NCBI GenBank assembly: GCA_963579235.1
Contig: CAUZFM010000047.1
Location: 1-20,754 of the forward strand
Source of the DNA: UBA1149 sp963579235
GTDB lineage: Bacteria; Desulfobacterota; Binatia; UBA1149
Direction of reading: 5' to 3'
DNA length: 20,754 bases
Part shown: one piece after another, positions 13,357 through 20,594 of the stretch
How positions within the stretch are numbered: the first letter of the stretch is position 1
Layout: each line of letters begins with the position of its first letter
The notes under the pieces: generated by a model
Seen by the model: only the letters and a program-made list of their open reading frames with translations
Told to the model about the DNA's origin: nothing
The model's database searches: none
Position numbers and translations under genes: made by a program

Positions 13357-14409
13357 GTGTTTACAGAGGAGGAGGAATCTTCCCGGGTTAACGAGAGCGG
13401 TTTGCCCGACAAACGGGCCGACGGGCCCGGTGGCCCAACCCTGCTGGCGGTGGTCGCCATACTGGTGGCGGCCTACGCGTTGAGCAACGTAGTGCTCGGC
13501 AACTGGCCGGGATTCTGGAGCTTCGCCCGCAGCAGGGCCGACGGCTATGGCTCCATGGTGGCCCGCGCCGAGGCCAACATCCGCCTGCGCCCTGCCCGCC
13601 GCGCACGCATGCTGTTCGTGGGCAGCAGCACGGTAAACCGCAACATCGACCTGCACGTCCTGGCCGACGCCAGCCCCTGGGACAGTGACCACCTGGGACT
13701 GCTGTGGTTTCCGGGTGCCACCCAGCTTGAGCTGGCAATGTTTGCGCCCCGGTTAGTCGAGAAGCAACCCGACATCGTCGTAATCCTCGACAGCGTGTGG
13801 TCGCTACGAGAAGACGAGCCCTGGCAGAGCCTTCGTCACTACGATTTCTCGGTGGCGAGCGAGCTGCTGGGCTGGCGTGGCCTGCTGGCCGGGCACGCGC
13901 TGCACGCCGATTTTGCGCTGTCTTCATCCCACGCGGTAACACGCAACCGCCGGGCCTTCAGGCAGGTACTGTTCTCGCGCCTGGGTGACAGCAGCAGCCT
14001 CGGTCGCAAGGAGGCCTGGACGCTGTTGCACGGCGCAACCGCCGCGAGGGCAAGAGCGCGGCGGCAGGCCAGGACCAGTGAGTTTGCCTGCCCCAGCGTT
14101 CACGTCGACGCTCTGGAACTGCTCGCCAGGCGACTGGCCGCGGTGGGCACCCGCGTGGCCGTGGTGCAATCGCCCACGCAGCTGCGCTGGGCCGACTCCC
14201 AACGGGTGCAAGGCCAATACAAGCGCTGCCTGGGCGAGGCAGCCGAGCGCTCGGGCTTTACCTTCATCGATAAAACCATGCTGCCGGGTTTCGGCGCCGA
14301 CGATTTTTATGATCGTGTTCACCTCACGCCCGAGGCCCGGCCGCGTTTCAGCGCCGCTCTGGCCGAAGTCTTACTGGCCAGCGGCGTACTGCCGGCAGGA
14401 AATCGCTGA
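13357..14409 (+). CDS. Membrane-anchored SGNH-hydrolase-like protein (O-acetylation partner)
   Basis: About 350 residues from a GTG at 13357 with GGGGGA 10 bases upstream; the frame is open back to a GTG at 13258, which would add 33 low-complexity residues without a ribosome site. A single membrane anchor (TLLAVVAILVAAYALSNVVL, about 28-47) is followed by an extracytoplasmic domain. SGNH block I reads MLFVGSSTVNRNID (Ser91 as nucleophile) and block V reads DRVHLTPEARPRF (Asp319, His322). The final helix returns LAEVLLASGVL. Such DltD/AlgJ/AlgX-like proteins transfer acetyl or other acyl groups to exported glycans in partnership with an MBOAT channel enzyme. An MBOAT gene starts 3 bases after this stop, which strongly supports the role. 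The polymer acylated is unknown, and no glycan synthesis genes are in the window. Confidence 0.82.
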   Translation: MFTEEEESSRVNESGLPDKRADGPGGPTLLAVVAILVAAYALSNVVLGNWPGFWSFARSRADGYGSMVARAEANIRLRPARRARMLFVGSSTVNRNIDLHVLADASPWDSDHLGLLWFPGATQLELAMFAPRLVEKQPDIVVILDSVWSLREDEPWQSLRHYDFSVASELLGWRGLLAGHALHADFALSSSHAVTRNRRAFRQVLFSRLGDSSSLGRKEAWTLLHGATAARARARRQARTSEFACPSVHVDALELLARRLAAVGTRVAVVQSPTQLRWADSQRVQGQYKRCLGEAAERSGFTFIDKTMLPGFGADDFYDRVHLTPEARPRFSAALAEVLLASGVLPAGNR

Positions 14410-14412
14410 AGG

Positions 14413-15801
14413 GTGAGATTCGACAGCGCAGAATTTCTGTTCTTCCTCGGCGCGGTGCTCGCCCTGCACTGGATAGTGCCCACGCGACGCGCGCTGCTCA
14501 TCGGCGCCAGCTACGCGTTCTACTCTTCGTGGAACCCGCCGTTCCTGCTGCTGTTGCTGGCATCGACGGCGCTGGACTACTCGGTGGGCCGGCGCCTGCA
14601 GCGCACCAGCGACCCGACGCGGCGGCGAGCCTGGCTGTTGCTCAGCCTGCTGGGCAACCTGGGCGTGCTCGGTTACTTCAAGTACGTCAACTTTTTCCTC
14701 GACAACCTCGTCGCGCTGGGCACTCTCAGCCCTGGATGGGCTGACCCTCTTCGCGTGCACACCGCCATCCCGCTCGGCATATCCTTCTACACCTTCCAGA
14801 CGATCTCTTACTCGATCGACGTATACCGTCGCAAGATAGAGGCCTGCGAAGACCCCATGGATTTTGCCCTGTTCGTGTCCTTCTTTCCCCAGTTGATCGC
14901 CGGTCCGATACTGCGCGCCGCTGAATTTCTACCGCAGCTGCGCAGGCATCGCCTGCCGGGCCGAGCGCAGGTGCTCGACGGGGTCGAGTTGTGCCTGGTG
15001 GGCTTGTTCAAAAAAATCGTTATCGCCGACAGCTTTGCGCTGGTGGTCGACAGGTGTTTCGGCGCGCCCGAGTTGTACAGCGGCGAAGCCCTGCTGATCG
15101 CGATCTTCGCGTTCTCGGCCCAGATCTACTGCGACTTCTCGGGCTACACCACCATGGCCAGGGGCATGGCCAAGCTGCTGGGGTTCGAACTGCCCGAAAA
15201 CTTCTTTTTCCCCTTGCTGGCCGGCAATCCGATCGACTATCGACGCGGCTGGCACATGACCATGGGCAACTGGTTTCGCGACTACCTGTACCGCCCGCTC
15301 GGTGGCGACCGCGGAACGCGGGCGCGCGTAGTCTTCAACACCGTGGTCACGTGGATGGCCTTTGGACTGTGGCACGGCGCGAGCTGGAATTTCGTCGTCT
15401 GGGGTATGTACAACGGCTTGCTGCTGGCGGCCTACCGCCTTCTCAAGTCAGGCGACCTGCTGCCCGACAGGAGCCGCCTGGCCACCGCGATCGGCTACCT
15501 CTCGATGCCGTTTTTCGTAGCCTTCGCCAACGTATTTTTTCGCGCACAAAGCATCGACAGTGCGCTCCTCATGCTTACCAGGATCACCACCTGGGCGCCG
15601 GGCGACAACGCCGTGCACCTGGCGTGGGCCGCCGGCCTGGCTCTGCTCTACGCCTGGCATTGGGGCAACAAGAAAGCGTGGCCCGGCCCCCACCTGTCGC
15701 GCCTGGCGTGGCCCGCACGCGCAGTATACCTCGGCGGGTTTCTCTGGGTGCTGATGTTGTTCGCGGGCAGCGGGCAGCCGTTTTACTACTTCCAGTTCTG
15801 A
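14413..15801 (+). CDS. MBOAT-family O-acyltransferase (AlgI-like)
   Basis: A 462-residue polytopic membrane protein with about ten membrane segments, starting at a GTG 3 bases after the SGNH gene. Family landmarks appear in order: SYAFYSSWNPPFLLLLLAST (33-52), FKYVNFFLDNL (89-99), PLGISFYTFQTISYSIDVYR (120-139), FPQLIAGPILR (158-168), YCDFSGYTTMARGMAKLLG (239-257), YRRGWHMTMGNWFRDYLYRPLG (276-297) and FGLWHGASWNFVVWG (317-331). His321 is the invariant catalytic residue and His281 the second conserved histidine. The family moves an acyl group from cytoplasmic acyl-CoA across the membrane to an extracytoplasmic acceptor. With the SGNH partner it forms the usual two-component acetylation system of alginate, cellulose and similar polymers. 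It ends 16 bases before a convergent gene. Confidence 0.95.
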   Translation: MRFDSAEFLFFLGAVLALHWIVPTRRALLIGASYAFYSSWNPPFLLLLLASTALDYSVGRRLQRTSDPTRRRAWLLLSLLGNLGVLGYFKYVNFFLDNLVALGTLSPGWADPLRVHTAIPLGISFYTFQTISYSIDVYRRKIEACEDPMDFALFVSFFPQLIAGPILRAAEFLPQLRRHRLPGRAQVLDGVELCLVGLFKKIVIADSFALVVDRCFGAPELYSGEALLIAIFAFSAQIYCDFSGYTTMARGMAKLLGFELPENFFFPLLAGNPIDYRRGWHMTMGNWFRDYLYRPLGGDRGTRARVVFNTVVTWMAFGLWHGASWNFVVWGMYNGLLLAAYRLLKSGDLLPDRSRLATAIGYLSMPFFVAFANVFFRAQSIDSALLMLTRITTWAPGDNAVHLAWAAGLALLYAWHWGNKKAWPGPHLSRLAWPARAVYLGGFLWVLMLFAGSGQPFYYFQF

Positions 15802-15817
15802 CCGCGCCCATCGATCT

Positions 15818-16291
15818 TCAGTTACTGTCTTTCAACAAGCCCTTGGCCGCTATCACCAGCAGGTACATGACCAGGAACACCGGCAGCGCACCAAAAAGAA
15901 AACCCAGTATCCCGAAGATGTCGCTGTTGCCGAGCTGGTTTGTCCCGAAGCTCAGCCCCCTGTTACCCGCCGCGTTGCCGAGCCAGTAAAAGGCAGTAAA
16001 ACCCCACGCCACGGCCATGAAGCCGTAAACCATCAGCCGCTGCCGCTTCTCGGACAGGCCCATCTTGGGCAGGGCCAGGCCGATGACCACCAGCAGGATA
16101 CCGTTCATGGCACCACCGCTGTGGGCTCTTACCCAGCCTTCACTGGTCCCGTAAACCGAGAAGGACACGATGTTACCTGGCCACAGTTCCCACCCGCCTA
16201 TGAGAGAAAAAATCAACATGAAACCGGCAAGCATCCCAGCCAGTACCACGAGCAAGCCGTTTGCTATCGCTATTCTTTGAAGCCTGTCCAT
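15818..16291 (-). CDS. Styrene-oxide-isomerase-like membrane protein
   Basis: A 157-residue protein with four membrane helices (about 9-31, 60-77, 88-105, 125-148), preceded by AGGGGG 5 bases before the ATG. Length, topology and motifs match styrene oxide isomerase StyC as I remember it: PGNIVSFSVYGTSEGWVRAH corresponds to the StyC PGYI...GSPEGWARAHSG region, AMNG to ALNG, and NRGLSFGTNQLGNSDIFG to NRGLTFGPNRFGPGDIF. His57 (RAHSG) matches the histidine that binds haem b in StyC, and Asn63 and Tyr102 match its active-site Asn and Tyr with a one-residue offset. StyC converts aryl epoxides to aldehydes by Meinwald rearrangement. No styrene monooxygenase or phenylacetaldehyde dehydrogenase is nearby, so the substrate may differ. 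It follows the PF10118 gene on the same strand, separated by 64 bases that include an imperfect hairpin (16309-16331). Confidence 0.78.
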   Translation of the reverse strand: MDRLQRIAIANGLLVVLAGMLAGFMLIFSLIGGWELWPGNIVSFSVYGTSEGWVRAHSGGAMNGILLVVIGLALPKMGLSEKRQRLMVYGFMAVAWGFTAFYWLGNAAGNRGLSFGTNQLGNSDIFGILGFLFGALPVFLVMYLLVIAAKGLLKDSN

Positions 16292-16355
16292 CCGAACCCC
16301 CTGTTAGTGGCACAGCCGCCGGTGCTGCGCCGTGTTATTGTGCAATGCTATCGTG

Positions 16356-17288
16356 TCAGAAAGGAACCGGCATCTCCGGATCGCTGGTATCTACAAGCGG
16401 TATCAACTCCCCCTCGGGCAGCTTCTTGTAAGCGGCTATCCACTCGAGCATCCAGTCGGTGTCCTTGAAGTCCCTCGGATTATGCCAGGGCGACAAGCCG
16501 TGTAACAGGAAAGGGGCCACGTTCCAGGCCAGCACGCACATTTCACGGACCAAACGGGCCAGGTCGCCAGGCCGGTGCAGCCTGCCGTCTTTTTTAAGCG
16601 CCGTGAACATACCAATGAGCCCGTAGCCCAGCACGTGCAAAGACCCGTGCAGCACGCCGAAGGCCCGCGGCAGGTACTTGCCCGAGTAAGCCATGTAGGC
16701 ATCGAAGGCCACGGTCTTGTGCTCGGCCTCTTCGAGCATGTGCATGAGCCAGAACGAGGTCACGTGACGCTCGGCCCCGCGCCACAAGGAGCGCCGCTTG
16801 CCTATAATCCAGGTGGTAAACCCGTTGGTCATGGTTTCAAAGCCGGCGCTGTAGGCCAGCCGCGTTCTCAAGCTGCGCTTTGAAAGCCTGGCGTAAGACG
16901 CCTTCAGCCGCTGCTCGACCTGGGCAAACTCGGGATAGCCGTTGTCTCTCAACAGCTTGTTCAAGCGCCGGTGGCACTCGAAGTGGCGGGACTCCTGGCC
17001 ATCGAATGCTTTCATGTCCTCGAGCAGGAGGGGGTCATCTATGAGCTCGGCGGCCTCACGACTCGTCTGCACCAGGTAGGGCTCGAGGTAGGGCATGGTC
17101 AACGACACGCCGTTGAAAAAGTGCGAGCGCACCGGGTTGGCCGGAACCCACAGCGGATCGAGATCCTCGGGAAACTCGAAGGCGAACGGGCGAACGACGA
17201 TCTCATCAACGTTCTTGGGCAGGTACTCGTAAGAATCGTTCACACGGTTGGTCTGCAGTCGGCCAAGCCTACCCGCGAGCGTTGTCAT
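16356..17288 (-). CDS. PF10118-type ferritin-like di-iron protein ('metal-dependent hydrolase' family)
   Basis: A 310-residue protein of the family annotated as predicted metal-dependent hydrolase (PF10118). It contains a complete set of four-helix-bundle di-iron ligands in the order E, ExxH, E, ExxH: Glu69 (PYLEPYL), Glu99-x-x-His102 (GQESRHFECH), Glu151 (GFETMTNG) and Glu187-x-x-His190 (LEEAEHKTVAFDAY). This arrangement is that of ferritin-like oxygenases and oxidases rather than hydrolases, so an oxidative role is plausible; no reaction is established by the sequence. A hydrophobic stretch (FGVLHGSLHVLGYGLIGMF) suggests membrane association. The ATG at 17288 overlaps the end of the DoxX-like gene by 20 bases, so the two are translationally linked, and the isomerase-like gene follows downstream. 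Confidence 0.85.
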   Translation of the reverse strand: MTTLAGRLGRLQTNRVNDSYEYLPKNVDEIVVRPFAFEFPEDLDPLWVPANPVRSHFFNGVSLTMPYLEPYLVQTSREAAELIDDPLLLEDMKAFDGQESRHFECHRRLNKLLRDNGYPEFAQVEQRLKASYARLSKRSLRTRLAYSAGFETMTNGFTTWIIGKRRSLWRGAERHVTSFWLMHMLEEAEHKTVAFDAYMAYSGKYLPRAFGVLHGSLHVLGYGLIGMFTALKKDGRLHRPGDLARLVREMCVLAWNVAPFLLHGLSPWHNPRDFKDTDWMLEWIAAYKKLPEGELIPLVDTSDPEMPVPF

Positions 17289-17664
17289 CGCAGGTGGCCC
17301 ACCACACCAGCCAGGCCGCCACGAACTGCATCGGCAGCCTCAGGTACAAGGCCGTGGCCGTCATGTCGGGAAACAGCTCGGGATTCAACGCCATGTGTAT
17401 GTTGGCCGGGTACACGGCCACCAGCAGCGCGATCAGCCCGTAGCCGGCTTTCTGTCGGGTCGCCGCCAGGAGCACACCCAGCCCGCCGAGGATTTCGAAC
17501 ACGCCGCTTATGTAGACCAGCTCGAGGTGAGCCGGCAACCACGGCGGCACGATGGCCACAAAAAACCCGGTGTTGGTGAAGTGGGTGACACCGGCGAAGG
17601 TGAAAAAAGCCGACACAACGGCGAGCGCGATTCGACGTGACCAGGCGGCAGGAAACTCAAACAT
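17269..17664 (-). CDS. DoxX-like small membrane protein
   Basis: A 131-residue integral membrane protein from the ATG at 17664 (MFEFPAAWSRRIALAVVSAF); a GTG 8 codons upstream is less natural. It has four membrane helices, with family features FTFAGVTHFTNTGFFVAIVP, VYISGVFEILGGLGVLL and LIALLVAVYPANIHMAL, close to the DoxX/DoxD-like family, whose bacterial members are often found next to redox enzymes. It is the first gene of a minus-strand set with the di-iron protein (20-base overlap) and the isomerase-like protein. No redox residues can be assigned, and the name does not imply thiosulfate oxidation here. Confidence 0.82.
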   Translation of the reverse strand: MFEFPAAWSRRIALAVVSAFFTFAGVTHFTNTGFFVAIVPPWLPAHLELVYISGVFEILGGLGVLLAATRQKAGYGLIALLVAVYPANIHMALNPELFPDMTATALYLRLPMQFVAAWLVWWATCDDNARG

Positions 17665-17775
17665 CGACTGAGGCTGGCAGCCAACCACACCCGCTGCAAG
17701 CCGCCCCGGGCTGGCGGCAATGACAGGTATCTTGTCTAATGGTTGTCTCGCGGGTCATCCGCGACGGAGCCCCTC

Positions 17776-18633
17776 ATGGCCAACCGCCTGTATACCAAAG
17801 ACGACGGCAGTTTGAAGAACGAACCCGTAGCCGAGCATTCGGCCAACGCGGCCGCAGCGGCACAAGGGCGCGGCGTAGACGCCCAGCTGGTCGAACGGCT
17901 GCTGGCCGAAGTGCAGCAGAACGGTTACGTCATCATCCCCGAGTTACTGCCCAGGCAGGCCATGACCGAGCTCAAGGCCGAGGTGTTGCCGCTGCTCACC
18001 CACGACGGCCGCAACGAGTTCGAAGGCTTCAAGACCCGCCGCATATACTCGGTCATCGAAAAAACCCTGGCTTGCAACCCGTTGGTTGATCACCCCTTGA
18101 TACTGGCGCTGCTCGACACCCTGCTGATGAACAACTACCTGCTCTCGCAACTGCAGGCCATCAACGTCTACCCGGGTGAGATAAGGCAGCCGCTTCACCA
18201 CGACGACGGATTTTATCCACTGCCCCGCCCGAGGGCGCCCATAAGCGCGGCGACGATCTGGGCCGTCGATGACTTCACGGAAGAAAACGGCGCTACCCTG
18301 GTCCTACCGGGTAGCCACAAGTGGGGAGACGGGCAGCCAGATACCGATTCGACCAAGCTTACCCCCGCCGTCATGCCCGCGGGCTCGGTCGTGTTTTTTC
18401 TGGGCACGCTGTGGCACGGCGCCGGCTCAAACGACAGCGGCCAGCCGAGGATGGCTGCCACGGCGCAGTACTGCGAGCCATGGGCGCGGCAACAGGAGAA
18501 CTACTGCCTCGCGATCTCGCGGGAAAGAGCACGGCTGTGCAGCCCCGACATCCAGTCGATGCTCGGCTACAGCATGCTGTTTCCGTTCATCGGTTTCGTG
18601 AACGGCCGCCATCCAAAACGGTTACTGGAATAG
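17776..18633 (+). CDS. Phytanoyl-CoA dioxygenase (PhyH) family protein
   Basis: A 285-residue Fe(II)/2-oxoglutarate-dependent dioxygenase family member from the ATG at 17776, chosen because CGGAG lies 8 bases upstream; a TTG 33 bases earlier is open but improbable. The iron ligands are His141-x-Asp143 (RQPLHHDDGFYPLPRP) and distal His214 (GTLWHGAGSN); Arg225 (GQPRMAATAQY) is placed to bind the 2-oxoglutarate carboxylate. The N-terminal helix NGYVIIPELLPRQAM and the strand ATLVLPGSHKWGDGQ are also typical. PhyH-type enzymes hydroxylate CoA esters or diverse small molecules; the substrate is not known. It is divergently transcribed from the DoxX-like operon, sharing a promoter region of 111 bases. 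Confidence 0.9.
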   Translation: MANRLYTKDDGSLKNEPVAEHSANAAAAAQGRGVDAQLVERLLAEVQQNGYVIIPELLPRQAMTELKAEVLPLLTHDGRNEFEGFKTRRIYSVIEKTLACNPLVDHPLILALLDTLLMNNYLLSQLQAINVYPGEIRQPLHHDDGFYPLPRPRAPISAATIWAVDDFTEENGATLVLPGSHKWGDGQPDTDSTKLTPAVMPAGSVVFFLGTLWHGAGSNDSGQPRMAATAQYCEPWARQQENYCLAISRERARLCSPDIQSMLGYSMLFPFIGFVNGRHPKRLLE

Positions 18634-18742
18634 CCCGAGACCTGGGAAGTGATGTTCCCTTCGTCGTCGGCAGCGGCATTGTTGAATTGACTGCCGCCTT
18701 GAGTCGAACGCGTCGCCCCGGACAACCCGGGAGGACACCGCG

Positions 18743-19822
18743 TCAGAGCTGGTAACTGAGCGACAACACCACGCCTACCCTCTCGGAAAGCTGTACATCA
18801 CGCTGGTCAACGTCCTCGTGTATACGTGTATAAACGGGCACCGTGAGTTGGATATCGAGCGAAAGACTGTCGGAAAACCGATAGCCGAGAGTGGGCCTGA
18901 GTGTCACCTCGAAGCGACCGGTGTTGGTGACATCGAGGTTGCCATCGTGGGTACCGAGCGTGCCTGTGACCGGGTCGCCGTGAAACTCGTCGCGGCCTGA
19001 GTACGACACGCTGGTAAACATGTTGATCGTCAAATCTTCGTCTTTCATGCGGCGGCCAAGCCCGAAGGTGGCCGAAGCACTGGTCGCGGTCCGATAACCG
19101 TCGGTCGCGTCGTAGAACGGTACGGTCACGCTCATCGAACCCATGTATATCCAATCGCCCTCCGGCGAGTAGACCCCGTCGACGGCGACAAAGGGATTGA
19201 CGGTACCGCTGCCCAGGCGCAGGTGGCTGTGCGATGGAACGTCGATACCAAGGTCGGCGGCCACGTGCGAACCGAGATAAGCCTCGGTGGGCAGTGACTT
19301 CTTTTCCCCGGTGGGCAAACTCATTCCCAGTATCGCCCCGACCCGCAAATACTGTTCGGCCCGCACGAACCTGCGCACGCCCAGCTGCATGTCACCGAGC
19401 CCCTCGATCGTTTCGTTGCGGTGGTGATTGGTCTCCTCGGCTACCTCGACGCGCAGTCGCCGAAGCGGCAGAATAGCAAACAGCTCGGTCCGGTCCCGTA
19501 GCGCGTAGCGAAGCGAGAAATCGGCCTGCCAGCTGTACAGCTTGCTGTTGTGATGAGACTCGGTCGCCGGCCAGTTCGCTACCAGTTCCTCGTAGGTAAC
19601 GTAGTCATCTCCGTGAACCGGCCTGGTAAATGCGTGGTATTCGGTTGACAGGCCCAGGCGCAACCCCCCCCGCGAAAGAGGGGCCTGGTACTCGGCAGTA
19701 GTGGGTGCGTCTCCACCGGAGAGCATAGGGTTTATTCAACCGGCTCATTGACCCCAGGCAGGCACCGCCAGCAGCAGTAGTGCCGGCAAGACAGCCGCCG
19801 CTACGTGTCCCGGCTTACCCAT
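18743..19822 (-). pseudogene. Outer-membrane beta-barrel gene interrupted by two in-frame TGA codons after its signal peptide
   Basis: The barrel body is open from an ATG at 19726 to 18743 (327 residues) and has alternating amphipathic strands, GLGDMQLGVRRF, LGMSLPTGE, NPFVAVDGVYS and the aromatic outer-membrane ending LSLSYQL. It resembles the MetA-like/transporter barrel group. It lacks a signal peptide, yet in the same frame directly upstream an ATG at 19822 encodes a perfect one (MGKPGHVAAAVLP then ALLLLAVPAWGQ), separated only by TGA (19745-19747), Ala, Gly, TGA (19736-19738), Ile-Asn-Pro. The ATG at 19822 overlaps the stop of the thioredoxin gene, as expected for the true start. TGA is used as an ordinary stop by other genes here. 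The gene is thus either inactivated by two substitutions (for example from TGG or CGA) or affected by sequence error; restart at 19726 has no ribosome site. Confidence 0.7.
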
Positions 19823-20522
19823 CAGAGGCCCCGCGGTCTATCGCCGCGCGCAGTCGTTGCAGGTCGAGGCCAGTTATAGCTTCGACCTTGCGGCCCGTCT
19901 TCGAGTACACGATCACGTACGGAAGCTCCGAAACCTTGCGGAGGTACTGCCGGGCCACGGGTGAATCCCAGTCGTTGACGTTTATCTTGCGCAGGGCCAC
20001 GTCGTCGCGAGAGCGCAGGAGGGAGAACATTTCGCGGTCGACCAGGCGACACGGACCACACCACTTGGCGTAAAAATCGATCACCGTCACCTTGCCTTCG
20101 GCCAGGTGTTTCTCGATGTCTACCGCCTCGCCGTCGCGTGATGCCCAGGACACGTCCAGTTCGGAAGAGAATTCGACGTCGGGCAGGTACCCCCCCTTGC
20201 CCTTTCCAACGACCACGGCGAAGCCCAGTTCTCCCACCGACGAGGCGAGCGTTGCCGGATCGGTCGCCAACGGATCATAACTCACGGCCAACTCGGCCTT
20301 GCCTCGGTCAAAGGAAACCTCCTCGACACCCTCGGAACCCTTGAGCTTGGCGGCCGCGGCCATCCCGCAGCTCTGGCAGTCAATGGCCTGCATGGACAGT
20401 ACCGTCGAGGCAAACCCACCTGCAGCGAGGACAGGGGACGAGGCAGCCGTCAGCGCAAACAACACGCCGGACAACACGTAAGATGTAATCCGCAGCCCGG
20501 TGAGGCAGTCAAGAAAGCGCAT
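19815..20522 (-). CDS. Secreted HMA-thioredoxin fusion protein
   Basis: A 235-residue exported protein from the ATG at 20522 (MRFLDCLTGL, signal core SYVLSGVLFALTAAS, cleavage near VLAA-GG); the frame extends 16 codons upstream without support. Residues about 38-105 form a heavy-metal-associated (HMA) fold with the metal-binding pair CQSC (49-52) in SMQAIDCQSCGMAAAAKLKG. Residues about 125-230 form a thioredoxin domain with active site FYAKWCGPCRLVDREMF (150-166) and cis-proline ELPYVIV (Pro201). The combination points to extracytoplasmic thiol chemistry tied to metal (perhaps copper) handling. Its stop overlaps the start of the interrupted outer-membrane barrel gene by 8 bases, so the two were meant to be expressed together. 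The role of the pair is unknown. Confidence 0.88.
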   Translation of the reverse strand: MRFLDCLTGLRITSYVLSGVLFALTAASSPVLAAGGFASTVLSMQAIDCQSCGMAAAAKLKGSEGVEEVSFDRGKAELAVSYDPLATDPATLASSVGELGFAVVVGKGKGGYLPDVEFSSELDVSWASRDGEAVDIEKHLAEGKVTVIDFYAKWCGPCRLVDREMFSLLRSRDDVALRKINVNDWDSPVARQYLRKVSELPYVIVYSKTGRKVEAITGLDLQRLRAAIDRGASDG

Positions 20523-20594
20523 GCCAGTATTGTAACCCGTTAAGGCGGAAGTATACAGAGTCCCCGGCAAGAAACGGCCCGCGTTCAGAGTTTA

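Noticed and set aside
16309..16331. Hairpin GGCACAGC / GCTGCGCC between the PF10118 and isomerase-like genes as a terminator
   Set aside because: It has a mismatch and no T tract on the minus strand; it may be a processing site, but a separate feature is not supported.
19736..19747. Genome-wide reassignment of TGA to an amino acid
   Set aside because: TGA is the natural stop of several intact genes here (for example those ending at 11706, 14409 and 15801), so reassignment is not credible.
20531..20544. TGTAACCCGTTAAG upstream of the HMA-thioredoxin gene as another KstR-like site
   Set aside because: The final fixed position is G instead of A, the arms are only 4 bp, and the downstream gene has no link to acyl-CoA metabolism.
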